NCBI GenBank assembly: GCA_025766275.1
Contig: JAFKAC010000257.1
Span: 1-43,473 of the forward strand
Direction: 5' to 3'
Source: Lactarius indigo
Lineage: Eukaryota; Basidiomycota; Agaricomycetes; Russulales; Russulaceae
Length of the DNA stretch: 43,473 nucleotides
In this document: one piece after another, positions 1-9,745 of the stretch
How the letters are laid out: every line of letters begins with the position of its first letter
Position numbering within the stretch: position 1 is the stretch's first letter
Position numbers and translations under genes: made by a program
The notes under the pieces: generated by a model
What the model saw: the letters and a program-made list of their open reading frames with translations, nothing else
What the model was told of the DNA's origin: nothing
Databases searched by the model: none

Positions 1-2504
1 ATCGATAGTTGTAAGGGGACATCACCTGTACCACCCGAAAGGGTCCGTGGCGTCGCGCCGCCAGTTTCGCTGTAGGCTGATTGGTTCGAAGATGTTTGCC
101 CTCAAGCCATACAAGGTCGCTGACGTTGAACTTGGGCGTATCTTTGTTGCGCACCCATGACTCTTGCGCCTTCTTCATAAGGCGTTGGGCATCGTTTCTA
201 GCTTCTTTCAGCTGTGTTAGTCGTTCGGTCGCGAGGGGAATGGGAGATGGCTTATCCGTCCAATCCGCTTGCGGGTTATACCCCATCAGAAGTTGGAACG
301 GCGACTCTTTGGTGTGTTCATGTGGCCAGTTGTTGTGCGCAAATTCGGCGATTGGTAGGTAAGCTTCCCAATTGTCTTGCCGCTCATTTACCCAAAAGCG
401 TAGGTACTGTTCCAGCCACTGGTTAGTGCGTTCGGACTGCCCGTCAGTACGCGGATGATATGCAGTTGATATGTTCTGCTGAATCCCCAGAATGCGGCAT
501 ACTTCTTTGGTAAACTTAGACGTAAAGCGGGGGTCGCGGTCGCTTATTATTTTGCGTGGCAGCCCGAAGCGTTTGAACACCTGGGTGACGTACAGAGTCG
601 CCGTTTCTTCTGCGGTGATTTCTTCTCGGCATGGGATGAAGATGGAGGCTTTGCTGCAGTTGTGGTCTGTGACAGTTAGTATACTGTCGTACCCCTTAGA
701 GACGGGGAGCTTGGTGATGAAGTCTACCGCCACTGTGTGGAACGGCATGGCTTCCAATATTGGCGTGATGGGATGCAACGCGGCCCGTATGGGCCTTGTG
801 TTGACTTTGTTCCTTTGGCATTCTGCGCAGCCTTGCACGTACTCGTATACGTCTTTCCGGAGTCGCGGCCACCAGTAGTGTCTCTCCAGGATGCGTTGAG
901 TTTTCGCAATTCCCGGATGGCCGTGTATCGGCAGGTCGTGATGGTCGTGTATTAGTACGCGTTGAGTTGACGCCGGTCCTGTGATTACGAACCTGCCGTC
1001 CTTGTACCATTCTCCTTGTATTTTCTTGAGGTGGTAAGGGTCGACCCACATCTTGATCACCTCCTCGTCTTGTTGGTGGCGTGGTTGTAGTAGATTTGGG
1101 TTTGCGATGAAGGTGCGCGCGGTGTTAAGGGTTCGTACGAAGACTTCGGGGGGTAGGACCACTACTTCGCTGTTGTCCTCGACTCCTTGGTTGTAATCCG
1201 GTCGTCTCGACAGTGCATCTGCTCGTCCGTTGTTCTTTCCCTTAATGTGATGAATTTCGAAGTCGTATTCAGAGAGTTCGAGTACTTCCCTGGCGACTCG
1301 TCTGCTGATCTTCTGTGGCGACTTCCAGTATTGCAGGTTCAGATGGTCCGAATAGATTTTAATCTTGTGGGGGGCACCTGCGAGAAGTGGCCGCCAGTTT
1401 CGTAGGGCCTTAACTATTGCGAGCAGCTCTAGGTCATAGATGTCGTAGTTTCTTTCGGCTTCAGAAAGCGTCGCCGAATAGTAACCTATGGGATGTTGCT
1501 TGCCGTCAGATTTCTTTTGCAGTAATACGGCTCCCACCGCATAGCCCGAAGCGTCTACTTCCAACTCGAATGGATCTTGAAGGATGGGGTGCGCTAGCAC
1601 CGGTTCCTCCGTTACAAGACGTTTTAGGGTGTTGAATGCCCTTTCTTCTTCCTCAGTCCATCGCCATTCTTCGTCCTTCCGTGTTAGTTTAGTGAGCGGC
1701 TTGGCGTGAGTTGCGAAACCGCGGATGAAGAGTCTGTAAAAGTTACAGAAGCCAAGGAAAGAACGGACGTCCTTGACTTTTGTTGGTGTTGGCCAGTCTT
1801 TGATGCCTTGAACTTTTACAGGGTCCATTCGGGTCACCCCCCTCTCAAGGATTACCCCCAGGTAATCCATCTGCGGTTGATGGAACAGGCACTTCTCGAG
1901 TTTGAAGTAGAGGTCGTGTTCCTCCACAACGCGTAAGACGTTGCGGACGGCGGCTACATGGGCCGTCAGATCGTGGTCAACGTGAGTAGCGACACCAATA
2001 TCGTCCATATAGACGCATATGGTAGTGCCCAGCCGTTCGTGCTTTGCTATTGTGTCGCGATAAATGTGGTTCATCATGGCTTGGAAGGTGGCGGGGGAGT
2101 TAGTGAGCCCGAAGAACATAACTGTGGGTTCGAAGAGGCCGAATTTCGTCTTGAATGCTGCCTTTTCCTGATCGCCGTCGTGAATGCGTATGTTGTTGTA
2201 GCCCCACCGGATGTCGAGTTTCGTGTAGATGTGGGCATTGCTGAGGTCGAGGATGAGGTCTTGTATTAGTGGTAGCGGGTATTGATTTCGAATGGTGTGG
2301 GAGTTGATGACCCAGTAGTCCTGTACCGGTCATAGTTTTCCGTCCTTCTTTTTGATGAAGAAGAAGGAGGATGCGTACGGGGAGATAGAAGGGCGCAGGT
2401 ACCCCTGCTTCAGCTTTTCCTCTAGAAACTCTTTGAGTTCGCCCTCTTCTTTTTGGGTCATAGGATAGATCTTGCAGTCGATGGCGGCCGGTGCGGATGG
2501 TTTG
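1..2504 (-). pseudogene. pol: G1-A pol, central to C-terminal part (RT, RNase H, integrase)
   Basis: This is the downstream half of the G1 pol polyprotein. It encodes the palm of reverse transcriptase (YMDD near 2000-2012), the YLGVILERG motif near 1850, the RNase H domain, the HHCC zinc-binding region and the integrase core. It runs off the window edge before the GPY/F and chromodomain part. It matches 35774-38273 of copy B almost base for base and keeps the YLG frame that copy B has lost. The frame carries one stop: TGA at 2330-2332, where copy B has CGA in the K-L-R-P-V-Q-D-Y motif of RT. The fragment is cut off at 2504 by the G2 LTR; the preceding codons resume at 10518. It is therefore a non-functional fragment. 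Confidence 0.9.
2500..2504. repeat. Target-site duplication GTTTG, left copy, of G2
   Basis: GTTTG occurs here and at 10518-10522, on either side of G2. The undisturbed G1-B site (38268-38280 region) has one GTTTG followed directly by AAGTC, so the second copy arose on insertion. Confidence 0.95.
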
Positions 2505-3276
2505 TGTAGCGGTATGACTTATCGCGACAACTAGACCAAGAGAAGGTAAGTGAACTGAACTAGTAGCACACCCAAGCCTAGCGCGGAGACAAGTCACGCG
2601 CCGAACGTACAGTCACTGCGGAGAATATGCACACGTGAGGTCTTTATACAAGACCAAAGACAAGGTGATCACACAGTGGCACGCTGAGTGGAGAACCAAG
2701 AGGACAAGTTAACATTGGAGAGGTAAGGGAAGTACAAGAGAATACGCACCTGAGTGGAGAACCAAGAGGACAAGTTGGTTCCACTCAGGACGCTACATGA
2801 GGGTTTATATATACTGCTGCGGCTGAGTTCGAATTACTACTAAACCTTATTACTAAAGGTATGTGTAATAGTAATGAGTCAGACGCTGACGCGTCGTGTC
2901 TAATAATAGCGTTATCTATTGTGCTGACTGATGCACAGTCATCAACGCTGACAGAACAATGACGTGTCCTTATCTATGAGTCATAACCCTATAACAATGT
3001 AGTCTAGAACTATCTAGAACCTTCCCTGCTTATCGTCCAATGAGAAACTACTGTACTAATAAGGAAGTGCCCTAAAGAGGTAACATCCGATAAGGAAGTT
3101 ACTATCCCAGGGTCACGTGCTTGTGGGTGCACATGTTGGCATCACGTGACTAACCATTTTATCATATCTAATGATAAGGACTTGGATGTTTGAGCGCAAC
3201 GTTAGAGTCTCATATCTCCACCAAATAAATCCGTAAAAATACAGAAAAATAAGGCGAAAATAGAGCGTCCGTGACA
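2505..3276 (-). repeat. G2 3' LTR (772 bp)
   Basis: It is bounded by TG/CA and matches 9746-10517 with no mismatch seen. Read on the minus strand it has a TATA-like TATATATAAA, followed by two copies of a 26-bp repeat (2685-2710 and 2751-2776 on the plus strand) that begin with the PBS-complementary AACTTGTCCT. Confidence 0.96.
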
Positions 3277-3290
3277 TCACCCCCCTTCTT
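3277..3290 (-). other. G2 polypurine tract
   Basis: On the minus strand the sequence AAGAAGGGGGGTGA lies directly before the 3' LTR. It is the expected plus-strand DNA primer site, and it overlaps the last bases of the pol stop codon. The G1 element has a similar tract, also ending in GGTGA. Confidence 0.85.
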
Positions 3291-6200
3291 AAGGGTCGAC
3301 GTCCGCGTTGGCCAATGTATCCACATGGTGAGCTTGCCAAGGCAAGGACGCGTATATAAGAGCCGCTATTTTTCTAGGCGCTCCCGGGTTTGAGGAATGG
3401 AATTCCTTAACCGCGTCAGGGGCATGTGCCAGATTCTTAGCCGGTTCCCATGTGTCCTCACCCTCACCGTATCCTTTCCAACGGACGAGGTACTTAAGAG
3501 TACGACCAAAGAGTTTAGAGTCTCTTATATGGTCAACTTCATACTCTTCTTCTCCCTCGACCGTTACTGGATCGGGTGGTGGAGGCGTGAGCCCATTGAC
3601 TTCGTTTCCTTTATAAGGAGAGAGACGGTCTACATGAAATACATCATGGATCCGTAATGCAGGGGGTAGTGCAAGCTTGTAGTCGACGTCACTTATAACT
3701 TTAGTGACTTCAAATGGTCCTAATTGCTTAGGTCCCAATTTGGACGACTGCTGATGTATCTTTATTTGCTTAGCTTGCAACCAGACTTTATCCCCGACGT
3801 TAAAGGAGTATGGCTTAGTCCTTTGTTCAACGTCTGTCTGCATTCGCCTTTTACTTAGGCGTAGAGCCGCTTCTGCATCCTTACGGGCGGAAACTAAGTG
3901 CTGAAGGCGCTTATCGAGCAATGGAATACCCGTAGGCCTACCAGCAGGAATAGTGAAGTCCGGCGTGAAGCCGTATAGTAGCTCGAAAGGGGTGTGACCC
4001 GTAGCTGAGTTGAGTCTACTATTGACTACGAATTCTGCTGTAGGAAGCAGGTCTGCCCAGTCATCCTGTCTCTTGCTAATGAACATGCGCAAATATATTT
4101 CAACTTCTTGATTTTTGCGCTCGACCTGTCCATTAGCTTGAGGGTGATAGGCTGTGGTAAGACCTGCGTCTATTCCAAGCCGCTTATAGAGGGCACGCAT
4201 GTTCCTTGCTGCGAATTGGGGTCCCCTATCGCTTATGACTTTGCGAGGGATCCCATGCAGAGGGAAGACTTGTTCAAAGTAGATGGATGCTACCCCATCA
4301 GCCGTAATCTGAGAAGTCACGGGGAACAGATGAATCTGTTTGGTGTAATGATCTACAATGTTTAAGATCATATCCTTCCCACGTGACATAGGCAGTGGAC
4401 CGATTAAATCGATTCCTATTATTTGCCATGGTCCCTCAGGTACTTCTTGCGGCTGAATAGTTGCTTTGGGGTGTAGATCTTTGCGATATCGTTGGCATCG
4501 ATCACATCCTTCTACATATGAGGCAATGAAGCCTGACATGCGTGGCCACCAATAATAGCGACTAACTAGCTCTATAGTTCCGTTCTTTCCAGGGTGTCCC
4601 GTAGTGACCGAGTCGTGGCAAGACTTTACCACATCCCTACGAAGGGCACGATCGTTTGGGACATACAGTTTACCCCGGTGGTAGACGAAACCATCTTCTT
4701 CTTCCCACATTAAGACGCCATCTGTGAGAGCTTTAGGAGCGGTCTTAGAGATACTTTTAAGACCCTCTATTACTTCAGCTTCTCTGATAGATGCGAGCTT
4801 GATGCGACTCCCTAAGGAGTCTATTTCAGGGACGAAGTGCGCTTTAGCGGCAGCTAGGAAATGCTCAGGTTTTAACACCTGTACTTGGCGGTTATCTTCA
4901 GAGTCTCGGACTTGGTCTCGTGAGAAACGACTTAATGCATCGGCTTGCATGGATTCCCCTTTCTTATAAGTGATTTTGAAGGCAAACCGACTTAAAAATA
5001 AGGCCCATCTAGCTTGGCGCCTATTTAAGTCTTTCATGGTTGCCCACCATTCCATATTCTTATGGTCGGTGATCACTTCGAAAGAGATGCCTTCGAGGAA
5101 ATGTCTCCAATCCTCTAAGGCACGGATTAAGCCGAGCATTTCTCTGTCGTAAATCTCATAGTTGCGTTCTTCTTTGCTCATGGATTGTGAGCGATACGCA
5201 ATAGGGTGCCAGAGACCATCCGGGTATTTCTGAGTTAGAATACCGCCAGTAGCAAATCCTGAAGCATCCACCTCAACTCTAGTTGGAAGGTTCGGATTGT
5301 AAACCTTAAGGATAGGTTCTTGTACGAAGCGTTCCTTCAACAGATCAAAGGCTTTCTGCTGTTCAGACTGCCATGTCCAAGGAGTGTCTTTCTTAGTGAG
5401 GTCATGAAGGGGTCGGGCGATAGCCGCGAAGTCCTTGATGAACCTTCTATAGAAATTGGCGAACCCAATGAATGCTCTTACTTCTTTGAGCGTAGTTGGG
5501 GTTGGCCACTCCTTTACTGCAGAGACCTTGCCAGGGTCCATCTGCACTTCTCCGGGACGGATAATCATCCCAAGATACTCCATTTCTTGCTTCTCAAAAT
5601 CGCACTTCTCAGGTTTGAGATAGAGGTCGTATTGCTCTAACCGTGTTAACACCTCGCGTACTATCTTGCGATGGTGTTTAAGGTTATCGCTATAGATGAG
5701 AATATCATCCATATATACGGCGACCTCTCCTTGTGCGAGGAGATCAGCAAAAACGGCGTTCATTAAGGCTTGGAAGGTGGCGGGGCTATTAGTCATGCCA
5801 AAATACATGACTTTCGGCTCATATAGACCCCTATTGGTGACAATGGCACCTTTCCATTCATCGCCTTCTTTGATACGGATATTGTGATATCCCCATCGAA
5901 CGTCGAATTTAGTGAAGTACTGAGCTCCCTTAAGCCTATTAATAATGTCGGCAGCGAGTGGAAGTGGATATCGGTTCTTAACGGTAATTTTGTTAAGACG
6001 CCGATAGTCTTGGACCAGACGGAGCTTGCCGTCTTTTTTCTTGATGAAGAATACAGGGGATGCCATTGGTGACTTAGATGGCACTAAATATCCTTTCCCT
6101 ATATGTTCATCTAAGAATTTGTCCAATTCTACTTGCTCGCTGGGTGACATGGGGTACGTTTTAACCTTCCAGTGCTTGACTGCATCTGGTTCGAGGTCTA

Positions 6201-6960
6201 TGGCGTGGTCCCAAGGCTGATGCTCAGGGAGTCTCTGGGATTCTTCCTCAGAGAAGACTTTTGCGAAGTCACGATAGTGCTCGGGGACCATTTCTTCGAA
6301 GGTTTTCTTAGGTTTAGAGGTTATCGCTTTCTCGGCGATCTGCTGAGAGTACGTGAAACCAGCCAAACAGAAAACTTCGTCAGAAACCGTGTCTAGCACT
6401 TTCTCCGCAAGGAGACGGCGGCGTTCCATACGGTTTGCCATAATGCGCGTCACCTCTATCTCTATCTCTGGTGCAGCTATTTCAGCGCTGGAGTTGAGAC
6501 GCATAGTGCCTTCCTGCCAGTTTATGTGTGGGTTCCGATGTCTGAGCCAAGGCAGTCCCAATATTACTCGTTCTGGGCCTAGTGAAGTGACCATAAAGTC
6601 GAACTTTTCTGCACTAGGACCGACTTTGAGGACGAGTGTTACTTTATGGGTGATACTGCCGGCTTCATTGAGCGTCCCATCTATGTTATAAAGGGTAATG
6701 GGGTGCTCCAGCGGAACTTGCAACATCTTGTGGCGGTCAGCGTACTTCTTGTCTAGGAACAACGAAGTTGCCCCAGAATCTACCATGGCTGCTACTTTTA
6801 CAGTACGATGACGTCCTTGTAATTCAACAGAAATATGAAAATGAGATCTGCTATCTTTTGTTTCGGGAATAATACATGAAGAAAGCGCTGCATCAGAAAT
6901 CATCACTTGCGGCGCTGCTACAGTTTGTGGAGCAATCGGAACACTAATACTATTGTTCAT
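3289..6960 (-). CDS. pol: G2 Pol polyprotein (protease, RT, RNase H, integrase, chromodomain)
   Basis: This is a 1223-aa open frame from its first ATG. Order of domains: aspartic protease with VDSGATS (Asp61); reverse transcriptase with a KKKDGKLR motif and YMDD at 416-419; RNase H with EVDASG and a downstream TDHKNMEWW segment; integrase with an H-H-C-C zinc finger (HPGK...CDRCQ) and a DDE core (IGIDLIGP, ISDRGPQF, QANGQVERK); a GPY/F region; and a chromodomain at about 1138-1192 (YLVRWKGY, EDTWEP). Chromodomains of this type bind modified histone tails and steer integration to heterochromatin. The frame is open upstream of the ATG to 7185, overlapping the end of gag, so the natural product is probably a Gag-Pol fusion made by -1 frameshifting. 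No internal stop or frameshift is present. It ends with TAA inside the polypurine tract. Confidence 0.96.
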   Translation of the reverse strand: MNNSISVPIAPQTVAAPQVMISDAALSSCIIPETKDSRSHFHISVELQGRHRTVKVAAMVDSGATSLFLDKKYADRHKMLQVPLEHPITLYNIDGTLNEAGSITHKVTLVLKVGPSAEKFDFMVTSLGPERVILGLPWLRHRNPHINWQEGTMRLNSSAEIAAPEIEIEVTRIMANRMERRRLLAEKVLDTVSDEVFCLAGFTYSQQIAEKAITSKPKKTFEEMVPEHYRDFAKVFSEEESQRLPEHQPWDHAIDLEPDAVKHWKVKTYPMSPSEQVELDKFLDEHIGKGYLVPSKSPMASPVFFIKKKDGKLRLVQDYRRLNKITVKNRYPLPLAADIINRLKGAQYFTKFDVRWGYHNIRIKEGDEWKGAIVTNRGLYEPKVMYFGMTNSPATFQALMNAVFADLLAQGEVAVYMDDILIYSDNLKHHRKIVREVLTRLEQYDLYLKPEKCDFEKQEMEYLGMIIRPGEVQMDPGKVSAVKEWPTPTTLKEVRAFIGFANFYRRFIKDFAAIARPLHDLTKKDTPWTWQSEQQKAFDLLKERFVQEPILKVYNPNLPTRVEVDASGFATGGILTQKYPDGLWHPIAYRSQSMSKEERNYEIYDREMLGLIRALEDWRHFLEGISFEVITDHKNMEWWATMKDLNRRQARWALFLSRFAFKITYKKGESMQADALSRFSRDQVRDSEDNRQVQVLKPEHFLAAAKAHFVPEIDSLGSRIKLASIREAEVIEGLKSISKTAPKALTDGVLMWEEEDGFVYHRGKLYVPNDRALRRDVVKSCHDSVTTGHPGKNGTIELVSRYYWWPRMSGFIASYVEGCDRCQRYRKDLHPKATIQPQEVPEGPWQIIGIDLIGPLPMSRGKDMILNIVDHYTKQIHLFPVTSQITADGVASIYFEQVFPLHGIPRKVISDRGPQFAARNMRALYKRLGIDAGLTTAYHPQANGQVERKNQEVEIYLRMFISKRQDDWADLLPTAEFVVNSRLNSATGHTPFELLYGFTPDFTIPAGRPTGIPLLDKRLQHLVSARKDAEAALRLSKRRMQTDVEQRTKPYSFNVGDKVWLQAKQIKIHQQSSKLGPKQLGPFEVTKVISDVDYKLALPPALRIHDVFHVDRLSPYKGNEVNGLTPPPPDPVTVEGEEEYEVDHIRDSKLFGRTLKYLVRWKGYGEGEDTWEPAKNLAHAPDAVKEFHSSNPGAPRKIAALIYASLPWQAHHVDTLANADVDP

Positions 6961-7172
6961 CTCCGAGGCAGATGTAGATGTAGAATCAGAACAGGAAGCC
7001 GAGACATCACTACTATCAACATTACAGGCAGAAACAAAGTGGTACGTAGGAATTACAGATTGGTCCGAGTCCGAAACGAGGCGAGATCGTAGGCATATCT
7101 TACAACTACATGAAGCCGAGTCAACCGTATCTGTTTTACAGGGGGAGTCCGCAGCTATGACTACCCCTGGAT

Positions 7173-7185
7173 CTAAAAAGCCGCT
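7173..7185 (-). promoter_or_regulatory. G2 gag/pol overlap with candidate -1 frameshift site
   Basis: Gag ends ...GCG-GCT-TTT-TAG (stop at 7175-7173). The pol frame opens right after a TAA at 7188-7186 and is -1 relative to gag: GGC-TTT-TTA-GAT. A run of five U lies directly before the gag UAG, so a peptidyl tRNA on UUU can re-pair one base back on UUU. This is not a classical X-XXY-YYZ heptamer, so the mechanism is inferred. About 75 codons without a stop link this point to the pol ATG at 6960. Confidence 0.6.
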
Positions 7186-8399
7186 TTAAGAGCGTTGATT
7201 TGCTCTTGTTGGGCTGTGAGCGCCGCCAATAACTTTGCCACGTCTGCCTGGGACGTATTGGCTTTGGGCGGTGCGGAAGTACTTGATTGGGCGGTGGAAG
7301 CCGCCGACTGACTGGAAGAAGGTTGGGAGGGGGTCTCCTCACTGCTGGCTGCAGCTTTCGCTTTGGCGGGTTTCCCCATAAATTTGAGCATGCAGACGGG
7401 TGCCCTATGTCCGACTTTTTGACAATGGTGGCACACGTCGCGTTCGTGATTTCCATCCTTCTTTGAGTGGTCCTTAGAACCACACCCGTAACACTTGCCT
7501 TGCATGTGTTTCTGATAGTCCTGCCGGGTCTTTCCGCCGGATGCGGGCTTGCTCGTGCCGGATCCCTGTTGACGTGATGCGTCAACTTGCATCGCGTCTG
7601 GATCGGACGGCTTGCCTGCAGGCAAGATCGACTGGCTAGACGAACCGCCTTTCTTCTCCGAGTCCCTCTGTCTCAGTCGCTGATCTAGCGACTGTGAGAC
7701 CTGCTTGAGGTCGTCGAAGTCGACGTGGGCCTTGTCCGTCAAGGCTAAGGCGTCTTTTATGCGGTCCGAGAGACCGTCGTAGAAGCGGGTGCGGAGGTCT
7801 GCTTTTGACCATCCAGTCTGTCCAGAGTACTGTTCGAACACGGATCGGTACTCTGCAACCGATCCGCGGCCCTGTTTTGTCTTCTTCAGTTGTTCCCTCG
7901 CTGTTTCTGTAGTGTCGAGGGGTGAGAACCGCCGGTTGAACTCTTTGACGAATTCGTCCCAAGAGCTACCGAACGGGATGTTATTGGACTGAAGTTGTTC
8001 GAGGTAAGGGAGAGCCCATGACTTGGCTTCCCCTTCCATAAGGTTGAGAACCGCCATAATCCAGCGGTCCTCTGCCCGGAAATACATGCCCTGGGCCGGG
8101 TCCCAGGTGTTCATAGCGTCCTGCTGTGAGCCTGCCCAATTATGGAAGGCTGCAAGGAAGTGACGGGCATCTGTGGAGTTGCCTTTCCCATCCCATGCTT
8201 TGGGACGGGCCACTACTTCCTTGTGTTTGGGGCTGGGCTTGGCCGCGGTTGCTGAAACCTGTGCGGTCAAGTCCGTGACTTTTTGTGTTAAAATACCGAC
8301 TACCTGGCCTAGATCGCTAATGAGGCGAAGGCAGTCGTTGAGAGTTGGGGGCGGAGCAGGAGCTGTGGGGGTAGGTGGAGCGGCGGCGGCGGCGGACAT
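7173..8399 (-). CDS. gag: G2 Gag (capsid/nucleocapsid)
   Basis: The chosen ATG at 8399 gives 408 aa starting MSAAAAAP. It is the first ATG on the coding strand after the one in the LTR, and it has A at -3. The protein has an Ala/Pro-rich N-terminus, a short heptad-like stretch (ISDLGQVVGILTQKV), a retrotransposon Gag domain (from AWDGKG through FNRRFS and QLKKTKQGRGSVAEY) and two adjacent zinc-knuckle-like motifs, CYGCGSKDHSKKDGNHERDVC and the canonical CHHCQKVGHRAPVC. The frame is open for a further 95 codons upstream (to 8684, just below a TGA at 8685-8687). That part is rich in charged residues (EEKEWIKNFDNWDDFDEDEQ), looks like protein and has no ATG. The true N-terminus may therefore lie upstream through a non-AUG start, splicing or frameshifting. 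Confidence 0.85.
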   Translation of the reverse strand: MSAAAAAPPTPTAPAPPPTLNDCLRLISDLGQVVGILTQKVTDLTAQVSATAAKPSPKHKEVVARPKAWDGKGNSTDARHFLAAFHNWAGSQQDAMNTWDPAQGMYFRAEDRWIMAVLNLMEGEAKSWALPYLEQLQSNNIPFGSSWDEFVKEFNRRFSPLDTTETAREQLKKTKQGRGSVAEYRSVFEQYSGQTGWSKADLRTRFYDGLSDRIKDALALTDKAHVDFDDLKQVSQSLDQRLRQRDSEKKGGSSSQSILPAGKPSDPDAMQVDASRQQGSGTSKPASGGKTRQDYQKHMQGKCYGCGSKDHSKKDGNHERDVCHHCQKVGHRAPVCMLKFMGKPAKAKAAASSEETPSQPSSSQSAASTAQSSTSAPPKANTSQADVAKLLAALTAQQEQINALKAAF

Positions 8400-8535
8400 C
8401 TTATCTAACTCGTCTTGTCTCTTTCTTTCCTCGTACTTTTTGATCGACTCCCGTCTGTCTTCGATGAGGCGAAGCTGTTCGTCTTCGTCGAAGTCGTCCC
8501 AGTTGTCGAAGTTCTTGATCCACTCTTTTTCTTCT

Positions 8536-9207
8536 TTAGAGAGGATCGTTCTGTACTTGGACGTTACTCCTGTGGGATACTGAGCTTGAGCTTGCGCTGC
8601 TCTCTGTTTCCCTTTGGGAGCTATCGTGGGAGTGGACGGATGGGGGAGGAGAAAGTTCGGGGACAAGTGCTGCCGCAAAGGCGATCAGCTGAGGGACGGT
8701 GAAAGGGGTGCCTGCAACAAGGCCGAAGGCTCCGTGGAGTTCTAGGAGGGTGAAACGGAAATCTCTGTCGTAATAGATGGCGCGGACGTATGCTTCCGCG
8801 TCGTTCTGGGGTTCGCCTTCTAGAGAGAACCTGTAGTGAACTTCTTCACCAGCAAAGACTTCTTGCTGATAAACTACAGGGGGTGCGTGGGGGTCGTCAA
8901 CGAGTGTCTCGTTGGAGGAAGAGTGCGCCGAGTGATAGGAGTGCTCCGAAGCTGCTGTCGGAGTTGGAGATGCGAAACGGGGTGAAGGGATTGGATCGGT
9001 GGACGATCGATCTGCTCCCTGAACGTGTAGCGATGCCAAAGCAGAGGCTAAGTTTGGAGTGAAGTATGAACGTGGGGGTGATGGGGGCGCTGGGACAGGG
9101 AGAACTGTCTCTTGTCTCCTCCGGAAGACACGTCGAAGACGCTGACGAAGATTCGCAAATATGCGAGGCAGTTTGAAAAAGGAAAGGTGGTAATATGTGA
9201 CGACGTG
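8536..9207 (-). other. G2 ATG-less upstream open frame (224 codons)
   Basis: This is an open frame on the coding strand with no ATG. It runs from below a stop at 9208-9210 to TAA at 8536-8538 and overlaps the upstream extension of gag by about 150 nt in another frame. The encoded sequence looks protein-like: Ser/Pro/His-rich, then YVRAIYYDRDFRFTLLEL and GAFGLVAGTPFTVPQLIAFA. It resembles no domain I recognise. To join gag it needs a +1 shift or removal of a small intron around 8540-8680; I saw no convincing splice pair. It could be the N-terminal part of an extended Gag or a separate leader product. Confidence 0.45.
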
Positions 9208-9733
9208 TTACGACGACCGCGAAGCGCTAAGTCGAAGGTGATTGGAGAGTCCGATCAAGCAAGACCAATACACAGTGATGTTTCACACTGCGCGAGGCTG
9301 CGGCGATAACGGAACACTCAGGAAAAATGTAGGGAATTTGTGCAAGAACACAAGGCTGTCTGCCGCAGTCTCCTCAACCTATTGGCTGCCTCTCACGCCG
9401 AAGCGCTCTCAAACTTTTCTGTTTACTTCGCGTACAGCTGTCGCAGGCTAGGCCTGGCAGGCTTCTCTTCCACTTGCAGCTTATCTGGCGTGGTGACCAG
9501 TTCTGCAAGCAGTACCCAAACGCTCTACTGATGACCAGATAGAACGCCTATAGGCAAGCACAATCTATGCCGACTTTACGGACAATAGAGTTGTACCAAG
9601 ATAGCGCAGATTCTGCGTACGAAGGTCCACAGGCAAAGAGTGAGGTGTGTGACACAAGGGACTTGTGGTCGTCAACCACCTAGAAGGGAAAATGGGAAAA
9701 CGCCGGTAAGAATAAAGGGGCGTGTGAAGGAAG
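9208..9733 (-). other. G2 untranslated leader between PBS and upstream open frame
   Basis: This 526-bp internal leader next to the 5' LTR has no gene that can be supported. It contains no ATG on the coding strand. Confidence 0.6.
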
Positions 9734-9743
9734 AACTTGTCCT
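9734..9743 (-). other. G2 primer-binding site, self-priming type
   Basis: On the minus strand the LTR end (CTACA) is followed by TT and then AGGACAAGTT. This does not begin with the TGG expected for a tRNA 3' end. Its complement AACTTGTCCT occurs in the LTR at 10008-10017, 37 nt downstream of the TATA-like box, where the transcript should begin. Tf1/sushi elements prime with the 5' end of their own RNA in this arrangement. Confidence 0.7.
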
Positions 9744-9745
9744 AA

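Noticed and set aside
7136..7585. Minus-strand 149-codon frame overlapping the end of G2 gag
   Set aside because: It is an out-of-frame shadow of gag. The -1 pol frame is the one that continues into a real protein.
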